In this document: in pieces, positions 9,503-17,331 of the stretch
Numbering within the stretch: position 1 is the first letter of the stretch
How the letters are laid out: every line of letters starts with the position of its first letter
Source of the DNA: JACKBK01 sp963707275
GTDB lineage: Bacteria > Chloroflexota > Anaerolineae > JAAEKA01
Length of the DNA: 64,000 bases
NCBI GenBank assembly: GCA_963707275.1
Contig: CAVPPH010000003.1
Span: 62,001 to 126,000 of the forward strand
Reading direction: 5' to 3'
Notes under the pieces: generated by a model
What the model was told of the DNA's origin: nothing
Database searches by the model: none
What the model saw: only the letters and a program-made list of their open reading frames with translations
Translations under genes and position numbers: made by a program

Positions 9503-10522
9503 ATGCCAACGCCACGCGCACGGCTGACCAGACGAATCCTGCTGGTGGGTCTGGCGTTTGCCGTCATCGTGGCCGTGGGAACCGCGGGCTACACGTTGAT
9601 CGAAGGCTGGACACCCCTGGAATCCGCCTACATGACGATCATCACGCTCTCCACGGTCGGCTTCGGCGAGGTACGGCCGCTGACCCCTGAAGGACGGCTG
9701 TTCACAATTGTGGTGATCGTCACCGGCGTCGGCGCGGCGGCCTATGCTTTCGGCAGCCTGACCGATTACATCGTGGCGGGCGAGTTACAGGGCACCATCT
9801 CTGCCCGGAGACTGCGAGGTCGAATGGAGAAGCTCAACAACCACATCATCGTGTGCGGATATGGTCGCGTGGGCCAGCAGGTGGTGCGCGAGCTGGAACA
9901 GAACAAGGTACCGGTGGTGGTGATCGACCGGGAGTTACAGCGGCTTCCAAAACACAGCACGGCGCTGGTGTTACCGTTGCATGGCGACGCCAGCGACGAC
10001 GACGTGCTGCATACTGCGGGCATCGAGCAGGCACGTGGCCTGGTGGCTGCCACCAACAGCGAGGCTGACAATGTCTTCATCATTCTGTCGGCCCGGTCGC
10101 TAAACCGCGATCTGACCATCGTGGCGCGCGGGCTTGAACCGGATGCGGAGCGCAAGCTGCGTAAGGCCGGCGCCGACCACGTCATCCTGCCGCACGCTAT
10201 CGGCGGACGGCGAATGGCCAGCGTGCTGATGCATCCACACGTCGTGGACTTCCTGGACGTGGTGATGCATAGCGAGGAACTGGAGTTGTGGCTGGAAGAC
10301 ATCGCCGTAGTTCCCGGCGGACAGCTTGCTGAGCAGTCGGTGGGAACCGCTGCCATCCGAACGCGCACCGGCGCCAACATCCTCGCCATCAAGACCAGAG
10401 GGGGCAAACTCATGACCTCAGTCGGCGCCGAATACATCCTCACGCAGGGCGACATCATGGTCGCATTGGGCACCCGTTCGCAATTGCGGGCGTTGGAGAA
10501 ATTGGCGGGGGTGGAGAGGTGA
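9503..10522 (+). CDS. Potassium channel with RCK (TrkA-N/TrkA-C) domain
   Basis: A 339-residue protein. Two membrane segments (about residues 11-30 and 70-88) flank a pore helix with the selectivity filter TVGFGE, which differs from the common TVGYG only by Phe. The cytoplasmic RCK domain starts near residue 112 with the Rossmann motif CGYGRVGQ; a TrkA-C-like domain occupies the last ~75 residues. This is the MthK-like two-helix K+ channel layout, gated by a nucleotide or divalent ion on the RCK ring. The gap to the lipid-kinase-like gene is short, so the two may be co-transcribed; a functional link is not evident. Confidence 0.85.
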   Translation: MPTPRARLTRRILLVGLAFAVIVAVGTAGYTLIEGWTPLESAYMTIITLSTVGFGEVRPLTPEGRLFTIVVIVTGVGAAAYAFGSLTDYIVAGELQGTISARRLRGRMEKLNNHIIVCGYGRVGQQVVRELEQNKVPVVVIDRELQRLPKHSTALVLPLHGDASDDDVLHTAGIEQARGLVAATNSEADNVFIILSARSLNRDLTIVARGLEPDAERKLRKAGADHVILPHAIGGRRMASVLMHPHVVDFLDVVMHSEELELWLEDIAVVPGGQLAEQSVGTAAIRTRTGANILAIKTRGGKLMTSVGAEYILTQGDIMVALGTRSQLRALEKLAGVER

Positions 10523-10540
10523 GAGCTTTGCGCCCGTCGT

Positions 10541-10747
10541 CTAACGCCACATCACAGCATCATACGGGCACTGATCAACGCACGCCAGACAATTCTTGCA
10601 GCGGCTGGCATCGATAATCGGCGGCTCGTCGCGCTCGAAGCGCAGGACTGCCATGCCGCGGCAGGCGCGCAGCACCTGGCAGCGCGGGCAGGCCCTGCAG
10701 AGCTCCTCATCTATGACCAGTCGTCGCTCACTCGGATCGTTCGCCAT
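10541..10747 (-). CDS. Small 2[4Fe-4S] ferredoxin-like protein
   Basis: A 68-residue protein with two cluster motifs: CRACPRCQVLRAC (residues ~17-29) and the canonical CKNCLACVDQCP (~50-61). It is probably a soluble electron carrier. It is the last gene of the minus-strand sulfur operon and is separated from the DsrE-like gene by a 12-bp perfect hairpin (10770-10813), which may be a processing site or attenuator. The electron partner could be the sulfide:quinone oxidoreductase or a TusE/DsrE sulfur-transfer reaction; this is inferred from context only. Confidence 0.75.
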   Translation of the reverse strand: MANDPSERRLVIDEELCRACPRCQVLRACRGMAVLRFERDEPPIIDASRCKNCLACVDQCPYDAVMWR

Positions 10748-10769
10748 GACATAGACCGAATACAGTCTT

Positions 10770-10813
10770 GCCCCGCCGGCCTGGTCGAGGACAGCTTGAC
10801 CGGCCGGCGGGGC
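10770..10813 (-). terminator. Hairpin between the DsrE-like and ferredoxin genes
   Basis: Perfect 12-bp inverted repeat GCCCCGCCGGCC (10770-10781) / GGCCGGCGGGGC (10802-10813) with a 20-base loop and no T tract. It may lower expression of the ferredoxin gene or stabilise the upstream mRNA. Confidence 0.5.
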
Positions 10814-10842
10814 ATACGAAGGGTGGAAGGGGAGTGAAGGGG

Positions 10843-11343
10843 CTAGATAAAGATGACCTGAGCGCCATCAGTCATGTCGATGAAATCGGCGGCGGTCACG
10901 ACATCGATCACGCCATCAACGAAGTCATCCTTGCTCAGGTTGTTCATGTCAACGGTCATCTTGCAGGCATACAGCTTGGCGCCTGCATCGACCAGCATCT
11001 GTAGATATTCACGAACCGGCGGCACTTCCAGTTCAGCCATCTTGTCGTTCATCAGTTTGGTGGCAAAGGCGGTCATGCCGGGGAGGATGCCCATGAGATT
11101 GGGAATGCCCAGATTGGGGTTCTTGACGCCCATCATCGACATCTTCATGCTGGTGTTGGCCACGGGCGCAACTTCCAGGTGATCAATTCGGTGTTTGTTG
11201 ATGATGTCCAAACCCCAGAACGTGAAGAAGATGGTGACATCGAGACCGTTGCCCAGGGCGGCCCAGCCCATCACCAGGGCGGGATAGGCCATGTCCAGGT
11301 TGCCCTTGGAGCAGATGAACGCGATGTGTCTGTCGTCTGACAT
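10843..11343 (-). CDS. DsrE/DsrF/DrsH-like (DsrE2) sulfur-transfer family protein
   Basis: A 166-residue protein. Members of this family pass persulfide sulfur between carriers in the cytoplasm or at the membrane face. The pattern fits DsrE2/DrsH: an N-terminal strand RHIAFICSKGNLDMAYPAL, TIFFTFWGLD, a Met/Gly-rich loop, and a late conserved Cys in KLYACKMTVDMNNL. Two candidate active cysteines are visible, one near the N terminus (ICSKG) and one in YACKM. It lies directly downstream of the TusE/DsrC-like gene in the operon, which supports a relay. The exact donor and acceptor cannot be read from sequence. Confidence 0.82.
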   Translation of the reverse strand: MSDDRHIAFICSKGNLDMAYPALVMGWAALGNGLDVTIFFTFWGLDIINKHRIDHLEVAPVANTSMKMSMMGVKNPNLGIPNLMGILPGMTAFATKLMNDKMAELEVPPVREYLQMLVDAGAKLYACKMTVDMNNLSKDDFVDGVIDVVTAADFIDMTDGAQVIFI

Positions 11344-11386
11344 TAGATATGTCTCCTTGGTTTGCGAAAAAGTTCGGCTGTAGCCA

Positions 11387-11418
11387 GAAGTTCGACTTTA
11401 CGGAAAAAGTCGAACTTC
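11387..11418. repeat. Hairpin repeat family C, copy 1
   Basis: GAAGTTCGACTTT (11387-11399) / AAAGTCGAACTTC (11406-11418). It lies between the TusE-like and DsrE-like genes. A close copy sits at 12542-12573, between two other genes of the same operon. Confidence 0.75.
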
Positions 11419-11434
11419 TTTGTGCATGACGCAG

Positions 11435-11752
11435 CTAGACGCAGCCTTCGGGCTTGCCGAGGCCAGAGATCTTGGCGACCTTCTTGGCTGGCCCCTTGGG
11501 AAAGAGGGAAAACAGTTCCTTGGTGGTCACGCCGGCGCCATTGGTAATCTGGCGCAGCGTGGGCGACTTGCCGGAGGTCGTGCCCGTGTCGCGGCAGAAG
11601 TCGATCACCTTCCAGTGCTCGGAGTTCAGGTCGGGGATGCCTTCCTCTTGCGCGATCTCGACCGCAATCTCCCGGTTCCACTCGTTGGGATCGGTCATGA
11701 AGCCTTCGTCGTCCACATGCACGGTTGTGCCGGCAATTTCTCGGGTTGCCAT
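11435..11752 (-). CDS. TusE/DsrC-family sulfur carrier protein
   Basis: A 105-residue protein starting MATREIAG at 11752, with AGGAG upstream; the frame is open further upstream but without family similarity. DsrC/TusE proteins carry sulfur as a persulfide or trisulfide on a C-terminal cysteine. The family core is visible (EEGIPDLNSEHWKVIDFCRD) and it ends GLGKPEGCV, with the penultimate Cys conserved. The second DsrC cysteine, normally about ten residues earlier (in GACKI), is replaced (KKVAKI). This favours a TusE-like single-cysteine carrier over a DsrC that partners with sulfite reductase. No dsrAB is present in the window. Confidence 0.88.
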   Translation of the reverse strand: MATREIAGTTVHVDDEGFMTDPNEWNREIAVEIAQEEGIPDLNSEHWKVIDFCRDTGTTSGKSPTLRQITNGAGVTTKELFSLFPKGPAKKVAKISGLGKPEGCV

Positions 11753-11807
11753 AGTTGTTGTCTCCTGGTTGATTTGCAGAAAGTGTTGTCTTGTAAAACT
11801 GCAGCAG

Positions 11808-12524
11808 TTAGTTGCTGCTGATAATCGTCGATCCATTGGCTGTTGGCTGTTCTGCGCCAACAGCCTTCAGCATGTCCAGAGTGAGCGCCAGCCCGCGGCG
11901 TGTCTGCGGATCGCGCAGCTGCTTGAAGATACTCCAGAACGATGTAGGAACTTCTTCTTGCTGCGCCTCAGTTTTACGCATGGTGCCGGCCAGGTTTTGC
12001 GCCATGGTCATGATTTCTGGCTGCGTCATTTCCTTGATGGTCATCAGGATCGTTACCACGTTGTCGCCCAGTTGACGCACATCCTCCGGGCCGAAAGCGG
12101 CGACCACGTTGTCAAGCACGTACTGGCTCTCTTTGACCAGCCGGAAATAGCCTTTGTGCTCCATAGCATCCATCTGCTGCACCGCGGTCAGAAACGCGTC
12201 GTTGACAATTGGGCCGGCGTCTTGTAGCAGGTCAGAGACGCTTTCGACCTGATCCAGCAATTGCTCGATGTTGCGGGTGTTGCGAGCCAGCCGCTTGGCA
12301 AGGTAGAGCAAGTCCTCAAGTTGCACGTATGGTTCAACTTCGTTGAGCTGCTCCACGGCGACCTGATAGAGATCCATGGCCACCGGCGTCAGATCAGCCT
12401 TGAGGTCGTCCCACTCCTGCTGACGCCGCTGCTGCGCCTGCATGTGCTCGGTCAACTCCTGCACCTGCCCGGTCAGCGTGTCCAGCTTGTTGTTCAGCTC
12501 AAGCAATATGTGTGTTTGGTCCAT
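11808..12524 (-). CDS. DUF1641 family protein
   Basis: A 238-residue, largely helical, Gln/Leu-rich soluble protein. The N-terminal ~40 residues look like a coiled coil. The C-terminal block (WSIFKQLRDPQTRRGLALTLDMLKAVG) is the DUF1641 signature. DUF1641 proteins are known as frequent neighbours of sulfide:quinone oxidoreductase and formate dehydrogenase genes, but have no assigned reaction. Here it follows the SQR gene directly, separated only by a family C hairpin, so a role as an accessory or membrane adaptor of SQR is a reasonable inference. Confidence 0.8.
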   Translation of the reverse strand: MDQTHILLELNNKLDTLTGQVQELTEHMQAQQRRQQEWDDLKADLTPVAMDLYQVAVEQLNEVEPYVQLEDLLYLAKRLARNTRNIEQLLDQVESVSDLLQDAGPIVNDAFLTAVQQMDAMEHKGYFRLVKESQYVLDNVVAAFGPEDVRQLGDNVVTILMTIKEMTQPEIMTMAQNLAGTMRKTEAQQEEVPTSFWSIFKQLRDPQTRRGLALTLDMLKAVGAEQPTANGSTIISSN

Positions 12525-12541
12525 GTCGTCAGTTACTCCCA

Positions 12542-12573
12542 GAAGTTCAGCTTTTTCGGCAAAGTTGAACTTC
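12542..12573. repeat. Hairpin repeat family C, copy 2
   Basis: GAAGTTCAGCTTT (12542-12554) / AAAGTTGAACTTC (12561-12573), allowing one G-T pair. It lies between the SQR and DUF1641 genes. Its arms differ from copy 1 at only a few bases. Confidence 0.75.
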
Positions 12574-12582
12574 TTGCTTCGT

Positions 12583-13815
12583 CTAGTTCCACTTGCCGGC
12601 CATCTGGAGCTGCGCTGTGATCGGAAGCGGCTTGCCCTTTAGCAACAGGTTCCAATACATCCAGCGGAACAGCATCTTGCCCCAGTGGTTCATGCGACTC
12701 TCTTGCAGCAGCGAGAACGGACCGACGCCGGGGAGCGGGAACTTGCCAGGCAGCGGCTCCACATCGTAGTTGAAATCGATCAGGAAACCCTTGCCGAAGC
12801 CAGACTCGATGTAGCAGTTGGCGTGGCCGTCAAACGTCTCCTGCAACGGCAGACCATCCACGTAACGCAGGAAATTCTCGATGAACACGTCGCCCTGGAA
12901 GTGAGCCACGCTGCCTGCCTTGGAGCTGGGCAGGTTGGTGGCATCGCCCAGCACGAAGACGTTGTCGAAGTCCCTGGCCTTGAGTGTATGTTTTTCGGTC
13001 GGCACGAAGTTCAGTTCGTCGCCCATGCCGGAGCGCGCGATCAGCGGGTCGCCCATGTTTACCGGCACCGAAATCAACAGGTCATAGTCGATCTCGACGC
13101 CATCATAAGAAGTGATCTTCTTGCCGTCGGGATCGACCTCCATGATGTTGAACTCAGGAACAACGCTGATGCGTTTCTCGTCCAGCATGTCGCCCAGCAG
13201 ACTCGATGCGCGCGGCTTGGTAAACGCGCCCGGCAGCGGCGTCGCCAGGGTCAGCTCAACCTGATCGCGAATGCCCTGCTCGTGGAAGAACCAGTCGGCC
13301 AGGAAGAGAAACTCCAGCGGTGCGACCGGGCACTTGATTGGCATCTCGGCCACGTTGAGCACGACCCGGCCGCCTTGCCAGGTGCGAAGATGCTTGTGCA
13401 GCGCGACGGCGCCATCGACCGTGTAGAAATCGAAGATCGAGCGCCGCCACTCGTGTTCTGCCAGGCCGGGCGTCTCTTCAGGAACGACTCGCGAGCCGGT
13501 GGTGACGATCAGATAGTCGTAGGAGAGCACGCGGCTGTCCTTCTTGATCCTGACCTGGTTCTTGTCGGCCTCGATCAGTTCGATCTCGGAGATAATCAGC
13601 TCCACATCGCGCGGCAGGTAGTCGCGACGGGCGCGTACCACATCGTTGCGGCCGTAGATGCCGAAGGGAATAAACAGGAAGCCCGGCTGGTAATAGTGAA
13701 GCTCCGACTGGTCAACGATGGTGATTTTCCACTCGCTGAGATCCAGTTCATGCGCCAGCTTGTTGGCGGTAATCGTGCCGGCAGTGCCGGCGCCCAGAAT
13801 AACGATACGTTTCAT
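12583..13815 (-). CDS. sqr: Sulfide:quinone oxidoreductase-type flavoprotein
   Basis: A 410-residue FAD enzyme of the two-dinucleotide-binding-domain family. The FAD motif GAGTAG is at residues 8-13 and the second FAD block is VFVLGDATNLPSSKAGSVAH. Two SQR-type cysteines are visible: one in MPIKCPVAP (about residue 160) and one in HANCYIE (about 350), as expected for sulfide oxidation at the membrane face with electrons going to quinone. A C-terminal amphipathic segment (MLFRWMYWNLLLKG) could bind the membrane. It is the first enzyme gene after the regulator and starts 25 bases downstream of it. NADH dehydrogenase type II is unlikely, given the cysteines and operon partners. Confidence 0.87.
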   Translation of the reverse strand: MKRIVILGAGTAGTITANKLAHELDLSEWKITIVDQSELHYYQPGFLFIPFGIYGRNDVVRARRDYLPRDVELIISEIELIEADKNQVRIKKDSRVLSYDYLIVTTGSRVVPEETPGLAEHEWRRSIFDFYTVDGAVALHKHLRTWQGGRVVLNVAEMPIKCPVAPLEFLFLADWFFHEQGIRDQVELTLATPLPGAFTKPRASSLLGDMLDEKRISVVPEFNIMEVDPDGKKITSYDGVEIDYDLLISVPVNMGDPLIARSGMGDELNFVPTEKHTLKARDFDNVFVLGDATNLPSSKAGSVAHFQGDVFIENFLRYVDGLPLQETFDGHANCYIESGFGKGFLIDFNYDVEPLPGKFPLPGVGPFSLLQESRMNHWGKMLFRWMYWNLLLKGKPLPITAQLQMAGKWN

Positions 13816-13839
13816 TGGTTGCGCCTCGCTTGGTCGTTG

Positions 13840-14601
13840 CTATAGTTGCGAAATCTCAGCGATCCGCTGAAGCCGAACAAACAGTTGATTGCGTTCGCCG
13901 GCAATGTGTGAAAGAATATCGGCGATTCGCTGAACGAACGGAAGAACTTTGGCCTGCTGGTCAACATCCAGGTGATGGACGTCGTCCACATGCTTCCTGA
14001 GCAGGTCGATGTCCAGCTCAAGGTATTCCGACATTCCGGCAAGCTGCTCATCGCTGGGCGGCCACGCCTGCGGAGCAATCCCGCCCATCACCAGCATCGC
14101 CTTGATCTCGCTGCCGACCCGGATCAGGCCACGTGCGCACATCAGACCCAGATGGCTCTCCTGGAACTGGGGCGCCAGCGACGGCTTGTTGGCCAGATCG
14201 ATCCACAGACTCAGGCAGCGCTGGCGTGCCACAGGAGAGGTCTCGGCCGCGCTGTAGAACCCGCACGCGTTGCTGGGCTTTGTAATCAGGTTGCCCTGCA
14301 GGTCGGTCACCAGGATCATGACACCCAGAGCATCTGCGAAGCTGTCCTGGATCAATTGAACACACTCCAGGGGTAACAAATCCGCGGTCTGCACCGTGCC
14401 GTTGCGAGTGGCATTGGCGCTGGGCGCCGGCGCGGCGTTGTTGCGTTGCAGCCACATCTCAATCTGCTGCCGCGGGAAGCGCCATTGGTTGCCAACCTTG
14501 ACCGCGGGAATGCGGCCGCTCTCGGCCATACGATAGATGGTCGTCCGGTCAACGTGCAGAGCGTCTTGCAGTTCTTTGGTGGTCAGCAGGTCTGAGATCA
14601 T
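13840..14601 (-). CDS. Excisionase-type HTH regulator with PocR sensor domain
   Basis: A 253-residue protein. Residues 1-52 form an HTH_17/MerR-like DNA-binding domain (LLTTKELQDALHVDRTTIYRMAESGRIPA, then VGNQWRFPRQQIEMWL). Residues ~75-235 match a PocR-type ligand domain with the Cys-rich pattern CGFYS, RCLSLW and CARGL. PocR domains are thought to sense small hydrocarbon or sulfur/redox ligands through these cysteines. Being the first gene of the sulfur operon, it probably controls it. An 18-bp palindrome (14613-14630) lies 12 bases upstream of the start and is a candidate autoregulatory operator. Confidence 0.82.
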   Translation of the reverse strand: MISDLLTTKELQDALHVDRTTIYRMAESGRIPAVKVGNQWRFPRQQIEMWLQRNNAAPAPSANATRNGTVQTADLLPLECVQLIQDSFADALGVMILVTDLQGNLITKPSNACGFYSAAETSPVARQRCLSLWIDLANKPSLAPQFQESHLGLMCARGLIRVGSEIKAMLVMGGIAPQAWPPSDEQLAGMSEYLELDIDLLRKHVDDVHHLDVDQQAKVLPFVQRIADILSHIAGERNQLFVRLQRIAEISQL

Positions 14602-14612
14602 TGCGACAATCC

Positions 14613-14630
14613 TGTGAAATCTGTTTCACA
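14613..14630. promoter_or_regulatory. Palindromic operator candidate for the PocR-type regulator
   Basis: TGTGAAA-TCTG-TTTCACA, a perfect 7-bp inverted repeat just upstream of the regulator start. Its position fits autoregulation; there is no direct evidence of binding. Confidence 0.45.
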
Positions 14631-14689
14631 ATTCTGCTCAAGAATATCAGAAATCCCCGCCCTGTGGTATGATCTGGATCATGTTTTGT

Positions 14690-14750
14690 TGCATCTGATG
14701 CAGGTTGCTGCAAATACTGCATTGTATACAACACAAGTGCATCAATGCAC
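14690..14750. promoter_or_regulatory. Two TGCAT palindromes in the recA/regulator divergent region
   Basis: TGCATCTGATGCA (14690-14702) and GTGCATCAATGCAC (14737-14750), with centres about 47 bases apart. They sit between the divergent regulator and recA genes, so either gene could be controlled. No classical LexA box was recognised near recA. Confidence 0.35.
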
Positions 14751-14882
14751 CGCAATTGTGCCTGACTTCGCGTCAAGTTTCCGTTTTCACAGGATGCCCG
14801 GCAAAGTATTTGTTTTTTCGTTGTGTATGATGTAAACTTGCAATGCTAACATTTGGTTAACAGGAAAAGGCACCTCGCACTC

Positions 14883-15917
14883 ATGGCCCAAGCAAAGAGT
14901 TCCAACGGACGCACCCAGGCGCTGGACACGACCATTACGTCGCTTAAGAAGCGCTATGGCGAGGGCGCCATCATGAAGCTGGGCGATGCGGCCAGCATGA
15001 AGGTGGAGGCGATCCCCACCGGCGCGCTTTCCCTGGACCTCGCTCTGGGCATCGGCGGCATTCCCCGCGGCCGCGTCACCGAGATCTACGGCCCGGAAAG
15101 CTCCGGCAAGACCACCATCTGCCTGCATGTGATCGCTGAGGCGCAACGGCTGGGCGGCACCTGCGCCTTCATCGACGTCGAGCACGCACTGGATCCCGAT
15201 TACGCCAGTAAGATCGGCGTCAATGTCGATGATCTCTACATTTCACAGCCTGACACCGGTGAGCAGGCGCTGGAGATCGCCGAAGCGCTGGTCCGCTCCG
15301 GCGCGATGGACGTGGTGGTGGTCGACTCGGTGGCCGCCCTGGTGCCGCGTGCCGAGATCGAAGGCGACATGGGCGACAGCCACATGGGCTTGCAGGCCCG
15401 TCTGATGAGCCAGGCGCTGCGCAAGCTGTCGGGCGCGATCAAGCAGTCCAACACGTCGATGATCTTCACCAACCAGTTGCGCCAGAAGATCGGCGTCATG
15501 TTCGGCAACCCGGAGACGACCACCGGCGGCATGGCGCTCAAGTTCTACGCCAGCGTCCGGCTGGATGTGCGCCGTATCGAAAGTCTCAAACATCAGGGCG
15601 CGGTGATCGGCAATCGCACCCGCGTGACGGTCAAGAAGAACAAGGTGGCGCCGCCCTTCCGCCAGGCTGAGTTCGACATCATGTACAACGAGGGCATCTC
15701 GCGCGCTGGCGACGTGCTGGATCTGGCCGTGGAACACGACATCGTCACCAAGCGCGGTGCGTTCTACTCCTTCGGCGACACCCGGCTGGGTCAGGGCCGC
15801 GAGAACGCCAAGATCTTCCTGCAAGAAAACCAGGACTTGTTTATAGTCATCGAAAACCAGATTTTGGAGGCCGCAAACCTCCCACCGCGCGCTGAGAAAG
15901 TCGCTGCCGCCGCCTGA
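14883..15917 (+). CDS. recA: Recombinase RecA
   Basis: A 344-residue RecA, the strand-exchange ATPase and SOS co-protease. Walker A GPESSGKTT, Walker B VVVVDSVAALVPRAEIEGD, and the L2 region (FTNQLRQKIGVMFGNPETTTGG) are all present. ATG14883 is chosen because the standard N terminus follows; an in-frame TTG at 14853 lacks support. A short Ala-rich tail replaces the longer acidic tail of proteobacterial RecA. The gene is intact. recX follows after a 616-base gap, not overlapping as in many genomes. Confidence 0.97.
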   Translation: MAQAKSSNGRTQALDTTITSLKKRYGEGAIMKLGDAASMKVEAIPTGALSLDLALGIGGIPRGRVTEIYGPESSGKTTICLHVIAEAQRLGGTCAFIDVEHALDPDYASKIGVNVDDLYISQPDTGEQALEIAEALVRSGAMDVVVVDSVAALVPRAEIEGDMGDSHMGLQARLMSQALRKLSGAIKQSNTSMIFTNQLRQKIGVMFGNPETTTGGMALKFYASVRLDVRRIESLKHQGAVIGNRTRVTVKKNKVAPPFRQAEFDIMYNEGISRAGDVLDLAVEHDIVTKRGAFYSFGDTRLGQGRENAKIFLQENQDLFIVIENQILEAANLPPRAEKVAAAA

Positions 15918-16533
15918 CAGGTGAGTGACCAGACAGCGCGCGTGTTTCTGTTCATCCAAGGCAAGCTGCCCGTATCATCGCAGCTGCCGACAAGGATCGT
16001 GAGGTCGAACATGTTTCGATCTCGACAACGGGCCACAGCCCGACCCATTCCAGCATACGACCTCGGCTTGCACTGCCGACCCGAGCAGGCTACTTCCAGC
16101 GTCACCATTGTTACAGGTGCCCTTCATCGTCCCATGCACCGAACGTGGTCGCCAAAGGTCTGCTCGATCAACAGACAATGAAAACGCGTAGTACCGGTCT
16201 ATCATCTGGTCCAGTTCTGGACCGCAACAAACGGGATACTGCTTTGCCCGGATAGTCCTGTCTGGCGGCATTGCTCGCCTGGTTGGAAAATATATGTTCG
16301 CTGGCTCGACAGCAGCAATCGATGACAGTCTGCTTCCTGACGACACAACCCCGTCAGAGACAGCACAGCATCGGTTCTGCCCTCAGATGCGCCGTTCATG
16401 GCCGCATTTGGTCAGCCCGCAACCTATCGCTGGAGTCAAGCTGTGGCCGCAATGGTCGCAGCTTTCGTTTGTTTTCGGCCCGAGGCGTTGCGCCTCGGGC
16501 TGGTGAAAACAAAGTCTGTGCAGAGATGAGACC
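15918..16533. other. Non-coding gap between recA and recX
   Basis: I see no credible gene in these 616 bases; the short open frames have no family pattern. The only structure is the hairpin at 16470-16510. The sequence is less G+C rich than its surroundings. Confidence 0.5.
16470..16510. terminator. Strong hairpin just upstream of recX
   Basis: GCCCGAGGCG (16478-16487) / CGCCTCGGGC (16491-16500) with a 3-base loop, extended by GTTTTC (16471-16476) / GAAAAC (16505-16510). It lies 24 bases before the recX start; it could end the recA transcript or act in the recX leader. Confidence 0.55.
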
Positions 16534-17190
16534 GTGGCCGGAACCGTCACAGCGTTGAAGTTCCAACAACGGAATCGCCAGCGGGTCAGCGTCTATCTTG
16601 ACGGCGCTTACGCGTTCGGCTTGCCCGACACGGTCGCGGCGCAGCTCAGAATCGGTCAAACGCTGGCGGATGATCAACTGGCTGAACTGAAAGAACAAGA
16701 CAATCTGGAGCGCGCCTACCAGCGCACATTGGGTCTGTTGGCGCATCGGGCGCGCAGCATAGCGGAGATTCACCGCTACCTGGAGCGGTTTGAGGTCACC
16801 CCGGAAGCGATTGCGATCATCGTGGAACGGTTGACGAGCCACGGCTATCTGGACGACCTCCAGTTCGCTCAAGCCTGGGTAGGCGACCGTGAGCGATTCA
16901 GACCGCGTTCACCGGCCGCCCTGCGCAACGAATTGCGCGAAAAGGGCGTATCTCAGGAGATAATCGCTCAAGTGTTGAGCGAAATCGACCAGGACGCAAG
17001 CGCCCGGCGTGCTGCTGAGGCCTACGCCCGACGATTACAGAATCTAGATGAGCGTTCCTTCCGCCAGAAACTGGGCAACCACCTGTTACGCCGGGGTTTC
17101 GCTCACGGCGTCGTCTGGAAAGTAGTCGACCAGATTTGGAACGAACAGCAAGACGGCGACACACACAAAGAATTCTACGACTGGCAATGA
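16534..17190 (+). CDS. recX: Regulatory protein RecX
   Basis: A 218-residue RecX, which caps and inhibits RecA filaments. It has the helical repeat pattern of the family: AYQRTLGLLAHRARSIAEI in the first repeat, then VERLTSHGYLDDLQFAQAWV and SPAALRNELREKGVSQEII. The length fits the longer RecX type. The start is GTG16534 with a weak purine-rich site upstream. It lies downstream of recA on the same strand, but behind a hairpin, so it may have its own promoter. Confidence 0.9.
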   Translation: MAGTVTALKFQQRNRQRVSVYLDGAYAFGLPDTVAAQLRIGQTLADDQLAELKEQDNLERAYQRTLGLLAHRARSIAEIHRYLERFEVTPEAIAIIVERLTSHGYLDDLQFAQAWVGDRERFRPRSPAALRNELREKGVSQEIIAQVLSEIDQDASARRAAEAYARRLQNLDERSFRQKLGNHLLRRGFAHGVVWKVVDQIWNEQQDGDTHKEFYDWQ

Positions 17191-17331
17191 GCCAGATTCA
17201 TTCACACATCATGATGCCGCAAGTGCCAACGACCGAGCCGATTTATCTGACATCCGCGCCCCAGTGCAAGGCTTACTTGCCTGTCGGGCCACGGCTCGTG
17301 CGATCGTGCGCGGCATCCACAGGGAGCAACC

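Noticed and set aside
15918..16533. A gene or RNA between recA and recX
   Set aside because: No family match in any frame and no tRNA-like or known RNA shape; only the hairpin near 16490 stands out.
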